From Imhoffiella purpurea (GTDB lineage Bacteria; Pseudomonadota; Gammaproteobacteria; Chromatiales; Chromatiaceae), in the NCBI RefSeq assembly GCF_000585215.1, contig NZ_AONC01000025.1, forward strand, positions 1 to 64,000: 64,000 bases of DNA, read 5' to 3'. Both the position numbers and the translations under genes were made by a program. The notes under the pieces were generated by a model that was given only the letters and a program-made list of their open reading frames with translations, was not told the DNA's origin and did no database searches. Positions 16,274 to 25,048 of this stretch are shown one piece after another; position 1 is the stretch's first letter; every line of letters begins with the position of its first letter.

Positions 16274-17194
16274 TCAGACGCCGAGCTCGGCCCGCGGATT
16301 GAACTGCAGGCGTTTTGCCATGTCGCGATAGAGCGCCTTGGCATCGTCCGTGGTCGCGGCCGGGGTGACGATTTCGAGCAGAACCATCTCGTCGCCTGAT
16401 GGCGAGCCGGGAAGTCCGCGACCCTTGAGTCGCAGCTTCTGACCCGACTGGGAGCCCGGCGGGATCTTGAGACTCACCGTGCCGCCGAGCGTGGGGACCG
16501 GAACCGACCCGCCCAGGGCCGCCTCCCAGGGGGCGATGGGGAGGCGCAGCTGGATATTGCGGCCATCCACGGTGAAGTGGCGGTGGGGCTCGATCTCGAT
16601 CTCCAGATAGAGATCTCCGGCTGGGCCGCCGTTCGGTCCCGCCGAACCCTGACCGGCCAGTCGGATCTGCTGTCCCTGTGTGACGCCCGGCGGGATACGG
16701 ACGTTCAGGGTCCTGGTCGTCGTTCTGCCGCGTCCGGCACCGTTCTGGGCCTCGACCTGGAGCTGACGTGTCGTCCCGCCATAGGCGGCCTCGAGGTCGA
16801 TGAATAGCTTGATGGTCTTGTCCTCGCCGCGCTGGAGCACCCTGTCCCTGGCCTCGCCATGGAAGGCGCGGCCGAAGATGCTGGCGAAGAAGTCGCTGAA
16901 ATCGGCCGTGTCGTCCGGATTGAACTTGAAGTCCTGGTAGGAGGAACCGGGTGGGGGGCGGAAGTCCTGACCGGCGCGCCAATTGCTGCCCAGGGCGTCG
17001 TAGGCCGTGCGCTTCTCGGGATCGCGCAGGACCTCGTTGGCCTCGTTGATCTCCTTGAAGCGGGTCTCGGCATCGGCCTCCTTGCTGACGTCCGGATGGT
17101 ATTTGCGCGCCAGCCGGCGGTAGGCGCGCTTGATCTCGTCTTGGGTCGCGGTGCGTGCGACTCCGAGTGTCTTGTAATAGTCCTTGTATTGCAT
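16274..17194 (-). CDS. cbpA: DnaJ-class co-chaperone CbpA
   Basis: 306 residues. The J domain (1-70) contains HPD at 33-35; a short G/F-like linker follows and then the two C-terminal substrate-binding subdomains with IKLFIDLEAAYGG and LRLKGRGLPG. The CXXCXGXG zinc repeats of true DnaJ are absent, which marks the CbpA type. It should stimulate DnaK ATPase, and in E. coli it also binds DNA. Start at the ATG for MQYKDYYKTLGV, the canonical N-terminus. It follows the Ycf46-like gene by 137 bp on the same strand. Confidence 0.92.
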   Translation of the reverse strand: MQYKDYYKTLGVARTATQDEIKRAYRRLARKYHPDVSKEADAETRFKEINEANEVLRDPEKRTAYDALGSNWRAGQDFRPPPGSSYQDFKFNPDDTADFSDFFASIFGRAFHGEARDRVLQRGEDKTIKLFIDLEAAYGGTTRQLQVEAQNGAGRGRTTTRTLNVRIPPGVTQGQQIRLAGQGSAGPNGGPAGDLYLEIEIEPHRHFTVDGRNIQLRLPIAPWEAALGGSVPVPTLGGTVSLKIPPGSQSGQKLRLKGRGLPGSPSGDEMVLLEIVTPAATTDDAKALYRDMAKRLQFNPRAELGV

Positions 17195-17331
17195 CGCGGC
17201 GTCTCAGGTCGGCGAAATCTCATCGGGCCGGGCCCGATTCATGGCCGAAGGTGGGGGTTCCCCGGTTGGATTGCAGCGGTCCTGGCCCCTTGGGCCGAGA
17301 GGGATGGGAGGCCCATTGGGTGGCGGACGGC

Positions 17332-18840
17332 TCATGAGGGTCTGTTCGTGGTGGTGGATGTCTCGGCGTGGGCCGGGACGGTGCGGTCCCTGGCCCAGGC
17401 ACGCAGGCGCTGGAGCTGGTGGTCCATGATCGCCGAGAGCGGCTGGGTGCCGGCGAGCTCGGCGAGCAGCTGTTCGGTGTCGAGCGGCCTGTCGCTGGGC
17501 GATTCCGCATAGAGCGCGGAGACGACGGCCTGCTCGATTCCCGCGCCGGTGAATCCCTCGCTGGCCTCGGCGAGACGGTCCAGATCGAAACGCTCCGGCT
17601 CCAGACCGCGCTGGCGCAGATGGATGGCGAAGATCTCGCGGCGCACCTCGGCCGGCGGCAGGTCGACGAAGAAGAGCTCGTCGATGCGGCCCTTGCGGAT
17701 CAGCTCGGGCGGGAGACGCGAGATGTCGTTGGCGGTCGCCGCCAGGAAGACCCGGGTCGTGCGCTCGGCCATCCAGGTGAGGAGGGTTCCGAGCACGCGG
17801 CGTCCGACGCCCTCGTCCTCCGAGCCGGTCGCCACGCCCTTTTCGATCTCGTCGATCCAGAGGACGCAGGGCGCCATGAGATCGGCGGTCTCCAGCGCCT
17901 TGCGCAGGTTCTTCTCGGTCTCGCCGATGTATTTGTCGTAGAGCGCGCCGAAGTCCAGGCGCAGCAGCGGCACGCCGAACCGGCCGGCGACGGCCTTGGC
18001 GGCCAGGCTCTTGCCGCCGCCCTGTACGCCGAGCAGCAGGATCCCGCGCGGGTGGTCGCGCCGGCGCTCGGGATCGAGAAAGGGTTCGCGCCGCCGGTCG
18101 ATCCAGGCCTTGAGATTGGAGAGCCCGGCGATATCGGCGAAGGAGCGGGTGTCGTACTCGAAGCTGATGACGCCCTGCTGGCTCAATAGCTCGTATTTGG
18201 CCCGCTTGACCGATTCCACGTCCTTCTTGGTGATGGCGCCGTCGTTGCGGATGGCGTTGCGGATCAGACGGCGGGCATCGGATTCGGTGATGCCGAGCAG
18301 GTTGTCGGCCAGCTGGTTGAGCGATTCGCGGCTGGCGCGCACCGCGCCCGAGTCGCCGATCTCCTGCCAGCGCTTGGCTTCCTCGTGGATGAGGGCCAGG
18401 ATGCGGTTGCGGTCCGGCAGGCGCAGGGTGAAGCGAACGCTGAGATGGCGCAGCTCGGGAGGGATCTCGAGCGCGTGACTGACCAGCACCAGGGTGCGCG
18501 GCAGCGCGCCGTAGCCCTGGGCGATCTCCTTGAGGAGCCGCACGTGCAGCGGATCGTCCAGATAGGGGTGGAAATCGAGCAGGATGTAGATGCCGCGCTG
18601 CGGCGTGACCCGCATGTGCTTGAGCACCTCGGCCGGCTCGGAGAGCATGCGCTGGGGGTTGGTCTCGTACTCGATGCGCTGCAGGCCGTCCGTCACGGTC
18701 CAGCGGAATGCCGGCTCGGAGACGCGGATGGCCAGCCGGGCGAACAGCTCCAGCACCCGGGATTCCTCGATGGATTCGATCAGGACGATGGGCGTGTCGG
18801 ATCTCAGCAGCAGTTCCAGGTCGTGAAGGTCTGGCGTCAT
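17332..18840 (-). CDS. Ycf46-like AAA ATPase
   Basis: 502 residues. The N-terminal 220 residues are the Ycf46-specific region ([29 protein letters not shown]); a AAA module follows with Walker A GVQGGGKS (271-278), Walker B LWIDEIEK (about 327-334), a sensor-1 ATAND and RKGR. The family is best known from cyanobacteria and algal plastids, where it is reported to affect inorganic carbon use; it is also widespread in autotrophic proteobacteria. The position upstream of cbpA suggests a role with chaperones, but this is inference. Start is the ATG at 18840, divergent from leuA. Confidence 0.88.
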   Translation of the reverse strand: MTPDLHDLELLLRSDTPIVLIESIEESRVLELFARLAIRVSEPAFRWTVTDGLQRIEYETNPQRMLSEPAEVLKHMRVTPQRGIYILLDFHPYLDDPLHVRLLKEIAQGYGALPRTLVLVSHALEIPPELRHLSVRFTLRLPDRNRILALIHEEAKRWQEIGDSGAVRASRESLNQLADNLLGITESDARRLIRNAIRNDGAITKKDVESVKRAKYELLSQQGVISFEYDTRSFADIAGLSNLKAWIDRRREPFLDPERRRDHPRGILLLGVQGGGKSLAAKAVAGRFGVPLLRLDFGALYDKYIGETEKNLRKALETADLMAPCVLWIDEIEKGVATGSEDEGVGRRVLGTLLTWMAERTTRVFLAATANDISRLPPELIRKGRIDELFFVDLPPAEVRREIFAIHLRQRGLEPERFDLDRLAEASEGFTGAGIEQAVVSALYAESPSDRPLDTEQLLAELAGTQPLSAIMDHQLQRLRAWARDRTVPAHAETSTTTNRPS

Positions 18841-18933
18841 CGGTGGCTAACCAAGTGTCGCGGTCGATGTTGACCTCGGGATTATCCGCTATTTTGGCGT
18901 ATGACGAGATCGCTGCGACTTGCAGGATTCAGG

Positions 18934-18957
18934 GCCGGGCATCGATCGATGCCCGGC
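18934..18957. promoter_or_regulatory. 24-bp perfect palindrome in the leuA / Ycf46 divergent region
   Basis: A fully self-complementary sequence: GCCGGGC, then ATCGATCGAT, then GCCCGGC. It lies 93 bp from the Ycf46-like start and 113 bp from leuA. No U-run follows, so it is more likely an operator or a leader structure than a terminator. Confidence 0.6.
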
Positions 18958-19070
18958 ATGGGCATTTCCGGGACTGGACGTTCGGCACCATCGGGTGTAT
19001 CACCGCCGTCGTCCCGATCGCCTACAATGAACGGCTCGATGCAACAGCAGGCAACGCCCAGAGATCATCC

Positions 19071-20621
19071 ATGACCGCAAAAGACCATCTGATCATCTTC
19101 GATACCACGCTGCGCGATGGCGAGCAGAGTCCTGGTGCCTCCATGACCCGCGACGAGAAGGTGCGTATCGCCAAGGCGCTCGAGCGCATGCGCGTGGATG
19201 TGATCGAGGCCGGCTTCCCGATCGCGAGTCCGGGTGATTTCGAGGCGGTCAAGGCGGTCGCCGAGGCGGTGAAGGACAGCCGGGTGTGCGGGCTGGCACG
19301 CGCGCTGGATCAGGATCTGGATCGCGCCGGGGAGGCGCTCGCCGGGGCCAACGCCGGGCGGATCCACACCTTCATCGCGACCTCTCCCATTCATATGGAG
19401 AAGAAGCTGCGGATGACGCCTGACCAGGTACTGGAACAGGCGGTCTATGCGGTCAGGCGCGCCCGCCGCTACACGGACGACGTGGAGTTCTCGCCCGAGG
19501 ATGCCGGTCGCTCGGAGATCGATTTCCTGTGCCGGGTGATCGAGGCCGTGATCGATGCCGGGGCCGGCACGGTCAATATCCCGGATACCGTCGGCTACAA
19601 CATCCCGGATCAGTTCGGTGGTCTGATCGGCGCGTTGCGCGAGCGCGTCCCCAACGCGGACAAGGCGGTCTTCTCGGTGCACTGCCACAACGACCTGGGT
19701 CTGGCGGTCGCCAATTCGCTGGCCGCGGTACGCAATGGCGCGCGTCAGGTCGAGTGCACCATCAACGGTCTGGGCGAGCGTGCCGGCAATGCCGCTTTGG
19801 AAGAGATCGTGATGACGGTGCGCACCCGTCAGGATCTGTTCGACTGCGAGACCCGGCTCGATACGACCCAGATCATGAACTGCTCGCGTCTGGTCTCCGG
19901 TATCACCGGATTCGCCGTGCAGCCCAACAAGGCCGTGGTCGGGGCCAACGCCTTCGCCCACGAATCCGGCATCCATCAGGATGGCGTGCTGAAGAACCGC
20001 GAGACCTACGAGATCATGCGCGCCCAGGACGTGGGCTGGAGCGAGAACCGCATGGTCCTGGGCAAGCATTCGGGACGCAACGCCTTCCGTGCGCGTCTCC
20101 AGGAGCTGGGCGTGGTGCTGAATTCCGAGGAGGAGGTCAACGCCGCCTTCTCGCGCTTCAAGGATCTCGCCGACAAGAAGCACGAGATCTTCGACGAGGA
20201 TCTGCAGGCACTGGTCACGGACACCACGCTGGATGCCGCCAACGAGCGGGTGAAGCTGGTCTCCATTCGGGTCTGCTCGGAGACCGGCGAGGTGCCGACG
20301 GCGGATCTGGTGCTGACCATCGATGGCATCGAGAGGACCGGAACCGCGACCGGCGGCGGTCCCGTGGACGCGACCTTCAAGGCCGTCGAGACCATCGTCG
20401 AGAGTGGAACCACGCTCAAGCTCTATTCGGTCAACGCCATCACCAGCGGCACCGACGCCCAGGGCGAGGTCACGGTGCGACTGGAGAAGGGCGGGCGCAT
20501 CGTCAACGGCCAGGGCGCGGACACGGACATCATCATCGCCTCCGCCAAGGCCTATATCAACGCCTGCAACAAGATCCTGCATTCGGCCGAGCGCGCCCAT
20601 CCGCAGATCGCCGAGGTCTGA
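19071..20621 (+). CDS. leuA: 2-isopropylmalate synthase
   Basis: 516 residues, the long bacterial form. It condenses acetyl-CoA with 2-oxoisovalerate, the first committed step to leucine. Near the N-terminus [17 protein letters not shown] is the HMGL signature; [15 protein letters not shown] carries the metal-binding HxH and [13 protein letters not shown] closes the catalytic part. The last 130 residues are the regulatory LeuA dimer domain, so leucine feedback is expected. I chose the ATG at 19071 because the conserved region begins directly after it. No attenuator-type leader peptide with Leu codons was seen upstream. Confidence 0.96.
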   Translation: MTAKDHLIIFDTTLRDGEQSPGASMTRDEKVRIAKALERMRVDVIEAGFPIASPGDFEAVKAVAEAVKDSRVCGLARALDQDLDRAGEALAGANAGRIHTFIATSPIHMEKKLRMTPDQVLEQAVYAVRRARRYTDDVEFSPEDAGRSEIDFLCRVIEAVIDAGAGTVNIPDTVGYNIPDQFGGLIGALRERVPNADKAVFSVHCHNDLGLAVANSLAAVRNGARQVECTINGLGERAGNAALEEIVMTVRTRQDLFDCETRLDTTQIMNCSRLVSGITGFAVQPNKAVVGANAFAHESGIHQDGVLKNRETYEIMRAQDVGWSENRMVLGKHSGRNAFRARLQELGVVLNSEEEVNAAFSRFKDLADKKHEIFDEDLQALVTDTTLDAANERVKLVSIRVCSETGEVPTADLVLTIDGIERTGTATGGGPVDATFKAVETIVESGTTLKLYSVNAITSGTDAQGEVTVRLEKGGRIVNGQGADTDIIIASAKAYINACNKILHSAERAHPQIAEV

Positions 20622-20630
20622 TCCAGGGTG

Positions 20631-21443
20631 ATGGACGAGAGGCGTCGCAGCCACTATCTGGCGGCCATGGGAGTGACCCTCTGGACCTTGCGTGACGTTC
20701 AGGACCGGCCGGCGCTGGCCGGGACGGTCGCGCTGGAGGCGACGTACATGCCCGGGTCTCCCGCTCGCCTCCGGGGCGAGCCTGGACCCGATGCGATGAT
20801 GCCGCCGGTCGACCCCCCCGGGGTTCCGGTGGCCGCGGAGACCCCGCCGCCCGAGAAGACCGGGGTCTCCGATCCCGCGCAGATGGACTGGGATCAATTG
20901 GAGGCCGCCGTCGCCGGCTGTCGAGCCTGCGGTCTGTGCGACACCCGGACCAATACCGTCTTCGGTGACGGCAATCGTCGGGCGCGTCTGATGGTGATCG
21001 GAGAGGCGCCGGGTGCCGACGAGGATCGTGCGGGCGTGCCCTTCGTCGGGCGTGCGGGTCAGCTCTTGAACCGCATGCTGGCTGCGATCGGCTATCCGCG
21101 CGAGAGCGTCTATATCGCGAACGTCCTCAAGTGTCGCCCCCCGGGGAATCGGGATCCGCGTCCCGAGGAGTCATTGCGCTGCCAGGGATTCCTCGCGCGC
21201 CAGGTTCAGCTGATTCGGCCAGGGGCGATCCTGGCGGTGGGACGCATCGCGGCTCAGCATCTATTGCAGACCGACGAAAGCGTGGGGCGTCTACGCGGAC
21301 GCTGGCTGGAACTGGGTCCGGATCGGATTCCGGTCCGGGTCACCTATCATCCCGCCTATCTGCTGCGTTCGCCCGAACAGAAGGCCAAGGTATGGGACGA
21401 TCTGACCCTGGTTCGGCGTCGTCTCGACGCGTCCTCGGGCTGA
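20631..21443 (+). CDS. Family 4 uracil-DNA glycosylase (iron-sulfur type)
   Basis: 270 residues. The C-terminal 190 residues are a UDG family 4 domain: CRACGLC with cysteines for a 4Fe-4S cluster, GEAPGADED (motif for uracil binding), [24 protein letters not shown] and [10 protein letters not shown]. The first ~80 residues are a family-specific N-terminal extension with a Pro-rich linker, as in many proteobacterial members. It would excise uracil from DNA in base excision repair. It begins 9 bp after leuA (a GTG at 20628 is also possible) and is likely cotranscribed with it. Confidence 0.9.
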   Translation: MDERRRSHYLAAMGVTLWTLRDVQDRPALAGTVALEATYMPGSPARLRGEPGPDAMMPPVDPPGVPVAAETPPPEKTGVSDPAQMDWDQLEAAVAGCRACGLCDTRTNTVFGDGNRRARLMVIGEAPGADEDRAGVPFVGRAGQLLNRMLAAIGYPRESVYIANVLKCRPPGNRDPRPEESLRCQGFLARQVQLIRPGAILAVGRIAAQHLLQTDESVGRLRGRWLELGPDRIPVRVTYHPAYLLRSPEQKAKVWDDLTLVRRRLDASSG

Positions 21444-21663
21444 GCGTGGACGGTCGGGCCGATTGTCCGACGATCGGTTCGGTGGGGGTTGAGGGATATT
21501 TTTTCCATTCGATACTATCCATGCCCGAAATCCAGTCTACATTCCAGGGGCAGGCCCGCGAGATGGGATGCGCCGGGCAGACTCCGGCGAGGGTTGGTTG
21601 TGGGGATCGGGGGGTGTATGAGGATTCGATCTGCTGTATGATTGCCGTCGGCGATCGTTACAA

Positions 21664-21714
21664 TTGAAACAATCATAAAATGAAATTTCTTATTTAATTA
21701 TTTTCTAATATAAT
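21664..21714 (+). promoter_or_regulatory. AT-rich promoter of the sulfur globule gene
   Basis: A 55-base AT-rich island in otherwise GC-rich DNA ends in a perfect TATAAT at 21709-21714. The -35 region at the right distance (TTTCTT, 21686-21691) is weak; the A/T runs upstream may act as an UP element. Transcription should start near 21721, giving a leader of about 65 bases. Confidence 0.6.
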
Positions 21715-21784
21715 CCTTCCCGTGGCCGCCAAGAAGTACAGTGGCCGCGCTTGCTGCCAACGACACAATGATCGGAGAAAACAG

Positions 21785-22159
21785 ATGAAAAAGCTTGCTA
21801 CTGCTGCCGCTGTCGCCGCCCTGCTGGGTGTTTCCGCTTCCGCCTCCGCTTGGTGGGGCCCGGGCTGGGGTGGTCCTGGCTACGGTAACGGCATGGGCGA
21901 CTGGATGGACGACTTCTTCGGCGACGGCTACGGCGACTTCAACATGAGCATGAGCGGCGGCGGTCGCGGCTACAACCGCGGTTACGGTCGCGGTTACGGC
22001 TATGGCTACGGCGCCCCTTACTACGGCTATGGCTATCCCTACGGTGGCTACGGTGCCCCCTACTACGGTGGCGGCTACCCCTATGCAGCCCCCTACGGTG
22101 CTCCTTACGCGCCCATGGCTCCCGCTCCGGCTGCTCCGGCTCAGTCCGAGTCCAAGTAA
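21785..22159 (+). CDS. sgp: Sulfur globule protein precursor
   Basis: 124 residues. The first 22 ([14 protein letters not shown], ending SASASA) are a Sec signal peptide. The mature part begins [12 protein letters not shown] and is built of Gly, Tyr, Pro and Ala repeats ([27 protein letters not shown]), then an Ala/Pro tail ending SESK. This is the make-up of the envelope proteins around periplasmic sulfur globules in Chromatiaceae (SgpA/SgpB type in Allochromatium vinosum); it is somewhat longer than those, so I do not say which paralogue. GGAG lies 8 bases before the ATG. The gene has its own promoter and terminator, as expected for a highly expressed structural protein. Confidence 0.92.
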   Translation: MKKLATAAAVAALLGVSASASAWWGPGWGGPGYGNGMGDWMDDFFGDGYGDFNMSMSGGGRGYNRGYGRGYGYGYGAPYYGYGYPYGGYGAPYYGGGYPYAAPYGAPYAPMAPAPAAPAQSESK

Positions 22160-22184
22160 GCAGTCCTAGAGCTCCGCTCGGAAA

Positions 22185-22210
22185 AGCCAGGCATCTGCCT
22201 GGCTTTTTTT
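22185..22210 (+). terminator. Rho-independent terminator of the sulfur globule gene
   Basis: AGCCAGGCA and TGCCTGGCT form a GC-rich stem with a tiny loop, followed directly by seven T. It lies 25 bases after the stop codon. Confidence 0.92.
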
Positions 22211-22215
22211 GTTTC

Positions 22216-22246
22216 TGCTCCCAGCTCCCAGCTCCCAGCTCCCAGC
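22216..22246 (+). repeat. Heptad array (AGCTCCC)n downstream of the sulfur globule gene
   Basis: Four near-perfect 7-base units (TGCTCCC, then AGCTCCC three times) and a partial fifth, starting 6 bases after the terminator T-run. The units have the same AGCNNCC pattern and the same sense orientation relative to the upstream gene as the arrays at 2028 and 2139. Confidence 0.8.
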
Positions 22247-22426
22247 GGGAGTGTGTGCCGGGGAGGCTTTTCACGACAAGGTCGAACCTGGGGCGGCATA
22301 AAAGAAGCGCCGAACCGTGAAGATGCGGCTGAAGCCGCACCTGCATTGGCAAGACTCGGGGATTGGCGATCTCGGGGCTGAACCCGATTCCACTCAGATC
22401 GGCGGGCAGGTTCGATACGTTATCTT

Positions 22427-22489
22427 GGCCGCTGGCCGCTGGCCGCTGGCCGCTGGCCGCTGGCCGCTGGCCGCTGGCCGCTGGCCGCT
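22427..22489 (-). repeat. Heptad array (AGCGGCC)9 at the stop codon of the PAP2 gene
   Basis: Nine perfect tandem copies of a 7-base unit. On the minus strand the PAP2 stop TGA runs directly into AGCGGCC repeated nine times, so the first unit starts on the last base of the stop codon. Perfect repetition suggests recent expansion or slippage and likely length variation between strains. Confidence 0.92.
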
Positions 22490-23016
22490 CAGACGACCAG
22501 CGTGATGCCCGCGTAGGCCAGCCCCAGGCCGATCAGGGTGGCGACCAGGACGTCGCTGGGATAGTGCAGACCCAGGATCACGCGCGAGGTGGCGACGAGG
22601 CAGGTGAAGGGCACCAGGATCCAGGCGAGTTCAGGGATATAGTAGATGGCCACGGTCGAGAAACTGACCGCGTGGAGCGTGTGCCCCGAGGGAAAGCTGT
22701 AGCGGTCCAGCGGCGCGACCGGCGCGACGATGTCGCTCGCGTAGCGGCAGGGGCGCTCGCGGCGCGTGAAGCCCTTCAGGGATTTGTAGAGGATGAGTGC
22801 GATACCGCCGGTCGCCAGCATGTGCAGGCTGGCCTGAGCGCCCTCCAACCCATAGATCAGAGGCAGTACGGCCATGAGGCTGTACCAGAAGACCCCGTCG
22901 CCGAGACGGCTGACGATGGCGAAAGGTCGCTGGATCCAGTGACGTTGGCCCGAGCGACTCCAGAGGCGGCAGACCGGCGCCTCGATTTCATTCAGGTGTT
23001 GCAGCCATACTTGCAT
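22489..23016 (-). CDS. PAP2-family membrane phosphatase
   Basis: 175 residues with several membrane spans. The three acid-phosphatase motifs are visible: KSLKGFTRRERPC (KX6RP), FPSGHT (PSGH) and SRVILGLHYPSD (SRX5HX3D). Members dephosphorylate lipid phosphates such as phosphatidate or undecaprenyl pyrophosphate at the membrane. The ATG at 23016 has GGAGG six bases upstream; it overlaps the end of the glycosyltransferase gene by 29 bp. Last gene of the olsB-olsA-glycosyltransferase operon, so a lipid phosphate from that pathway may be its substrate (inference). Confidence 0.85.
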   Translation of the reverse strand: MQVWLQHLNEIEAPVCRLWSRSGQRHWIQRPFAIVSRLGDGVFWYSLMAVLPLIYGLEGAQASLHMLATGGIALILYKSLKGFTRRERPCRYASDIVAPVAPLDRYSFPSGHTLHAVSFSTVAIYYIPELAWILVPFTCLVATSRVILGLHYPSDVLVATLIGLGLAYAGITLVV

Positions 23017-24214
23017 GACGAGCCTCCGTTCCACGCTGTCGGTGGATCACTTCGAAGAGACGTTCCTCGACCCCGCCAAGAACTCGGTCCCAGCTGATGT
23101 CCTCGGCCGTTGCTCGCGCGGCCTCTCCCATTCGGCGCAGCCGCTCTCGATCGCTTGCCAGGTCGCGGCTGGCGGCGACGAAGGCCGCTCGATCGTCCAT
23201 GGGAACGGTCACGCCGTTCTTCCAAGGCTGGATGTGGGCATGGGCCGCCGCATAGTCGAAGGCGATGACGGGTAGTCCGCTCGCCATGGCCTCGGTGACC
23301 ACGTTGCCGAAGGTTTCGGTCAGGCTGGGGAACAGGAAGAGATCGCCGGAGGCGTAGTGCGCCGAAAGTTCGGCTCCGACCTTGGCCCCGACGAAGATGA
23401 ACTCGGGATGCTCGCGCTGCATGCTGGCCGCCTCCGGACCGTCTCCGACCAGCACGAAGCGCACGTTGGAGCGGTCGGCCCGGATGGCCTGGAAGGCCTC
23501 GCGTGCCAGATCGAGATTCTTCTCCGCCGCGATGCGCCCGACATAGACCACGGCCAGATCCTCGTCGCCGCAACCCCAGGCGCGACGCAGCTCGGTACTG
23601 CGCCAGCTGGGGGAGAATTGGTCGACATCCACGCCCCTGCCGAAGATATGCAGATTGTTGAAGCCTTCCACCGAGAGCTCGGTCTTGAGCTCGGCGGTCG
23701 GTACCAGGGTCGTGTCCGAGCGGTTGTGGAAATGGCGCAGCGTCCCGGCGATGGGGCGTGTCAGCAGTCCCAGGCCGTAATGCCGGCTGTATTGATGGAA
23801 CTGGGTATGGAAGCCGGTGATCGTTGGAATCCCCAGTGCCTGGGCGGCCGAGAGGGCGGCATGGCCCAGTGGTCCCTGGGTGGCGATGTAGATGAGGCTC
23901 GGCCGCTGGCGATGCCAATGGCGTCGCAGGCGCCAATAGACCGGAAGCCCGAATCTGAGACCGCGATAGCCGGGGATCGGGAGTCCGGGAACCAGCATCA
24001 GCTCGATATCGGTGCCCTCGGGTTTTCGGGGATCCTTCGTCTGTCTGGGGCGGACGAGCTCGATGCGGTGGCCCCGGTTGGCCAGTCCCTCGGCGAGATG
24101 CCGCATGGTGTTCGCGACGCCGTTGATTTCTGGCGGATAGGTCTCGGTGACGACCGCGATCCGCAGGGTTGCGGACGGGGGCGGGGCGTCTGGGGTGCGT
24201 TGAGCGGACATCAT
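22988..24214 (-). CDS. GT4-family glycosyltransferase
   Basis: 408 residues, a GT-B fold enzyme. The start RIAVVTETYPPEINGVANTMRHLA is typical of lipid- or sugar-modifying GT4 enzymes of the MgtA/alpha-mannosyltransferase-like group. GRGVDVDQFSP, VYVGRIAAEKNLDLA and SLTETFGNVVTEAMASGLP, with the EX7E pair, complete the domain. No membrane span is evident. The ATG overlaps the olsA stop as ATGA, so it is coupled to lipid acyltransferases, and a PAP2 phosphatase follows. A glycolipid product is likely from context; donor and acceptor cannot be read from the sequence. Confidence 0.85.
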   Translation of the reverse strand: MMSAQRTPDAPPPSATLRIAVVTETYPPEINGVANTMRHLAEGLANRGHRIELVRPRQTKDPRKPEGTDIELMLVPGLPIPGYRGLRFGLPVYWRLRRHWHRQRPSLIYIATQGPLGHAALSAAQALGIPTITGFHTQFHQYSRHYGLGLLTRPIAGTLRHFHNRSDTTLVPTAELKTELSVEGFNNLHIFGRGVDVDQFSPSWRSTELRRAWGCGDEDLAVVYVGRIAAEKNLDLAREAFQAIRADRSNVRFVLVGDGPEAASMQREHPEFIFVGAKVGAELSAHYASGDLFLFPSLTETFGNVVTEAMASGLPVIAFDYAAAHAHIQPWKNGVTVPMDDRAAFVAASRDLASDRERLRRMGEAARATAEDISWDRVLGGVEERLFEVIHRQRGTEARHASMAATPE

Positions 24215-25041
24215 GGGATGAAGGCCGGTCTTGGCTCGAGATCCATCTCCTCGATACAGGTGTTCGGGGTCTCTTCGGGCGTCTGCTTTCGTTCGCCGCG
24301 CACGGGATCGAGCGCGCCGAGGATCGCGGCATGGGTGCGCTCGGCCAAGGCGCGCCTGGATTCGTTCGCGTCCGCCTGGATCGGTTCCAACAGCTGGATA
24401 TCGGCGACCAGATTCGGATGACGCAGGATGCGCCAGAGGCTGGCCACCAGGGTGTCTTCGCCGATATAGGCCGCCCGCGTCTCGGGCCTTGGATCGGATC
24501 CCTGGTGATAGCCGATCGCGACCGGCTGTATCCTCGGACCCGCGTCCTGGGCGATTCCGAACAGACGGGGGTGGAAGCGGAGAACCTCGCTCCCGTCGGT
24601 CGTGGTGCCTTCGGGGAAGATCACCAGGGTGCGACCGGAGGCGAGGAGACCGGCGATCCGGGAGGCGATGTTCAGCGTCTGGTTGCCGCCGCGCGCGATG
24701 AAGAGGGTTCCCGCGATCTCGGCCATCCAGCCGATCAGGGGCCAGGTTCGTACCTCGGCCTTGGACAGGAAGCCGATCTCGCCCTGTCCGCCGATGATCG
24801 GAATGTCGAGCCAGGAGATGTGATTGGCGACCAGCAGGCAGCCGGGCTCCAGGCGTCCGCGAACGGAGATCTCGATGCCGAGCGCGGCGCACAGCCTGGC
24901 ATGCCACCAGGACGTGACCGTCGGCAGCCACTCCGGGCGTCCGTCTCTGCGATAGCGCAGACTCACGTAGAGCGCGATCAGGGCACCCGTGGTCAGGTGC
25001 TCCACGACCCTCAGGCTCCTCCAAATCGATCTTCCGACCAT
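24211..25041 (-). CDS. olsA: Lyso-ornithine lipid / 1-acylglycerol-3-phosphate acyltransferase
   Basis: 276 residues, PlsC fold. Motif I NHISWLD (73-79, HX4D) and motif III FPEGTT (142-147) are intact, and an N-terminal hydrophobic segment anchors it to the membrane. On its own it could be PlsC, but it directly follows an OlsB-type N-acyltransferase with 7 bp between them, the usual pairing for ornithine lipid synthesis, where OlsA adds the second acyl chain. The C-terminus is polar and extended. Its stop overlaps the glycosyltransferase start. Confidence 0.82.
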   Translation of the reverse strand: MVGRSIWRSLRVVEHLTTGALIALYVSLRYRRDGRPEWLPTVTSWWHARLCAALGIEISVRGRLEPGCLLVANHISWLDIPIIGGQGEIGFLSKAEVRTWPLIGWMAEIAGTLFIARGGNQTLNIASRIAGLLASGRTLVIFPEGTTTDGSEVLRFHPRLFGIAQDAGPRIQPVAIGYHQGSDPRPETRAAYIGEDTLVASLWRILRHPNLVADIQLLEPIQADANESRRALAERTHAAILGALDPVRGERKQTPEETPNTCIEEMDLEPRPAFIP

Positions 25042-25048
25042 CAGCCCC

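Noticed and set aside
18841-19070. Leucine attenuator upstream of leuA
   Set aside because: No short frame with clustered Leu codons and no U-run after the palindrome.
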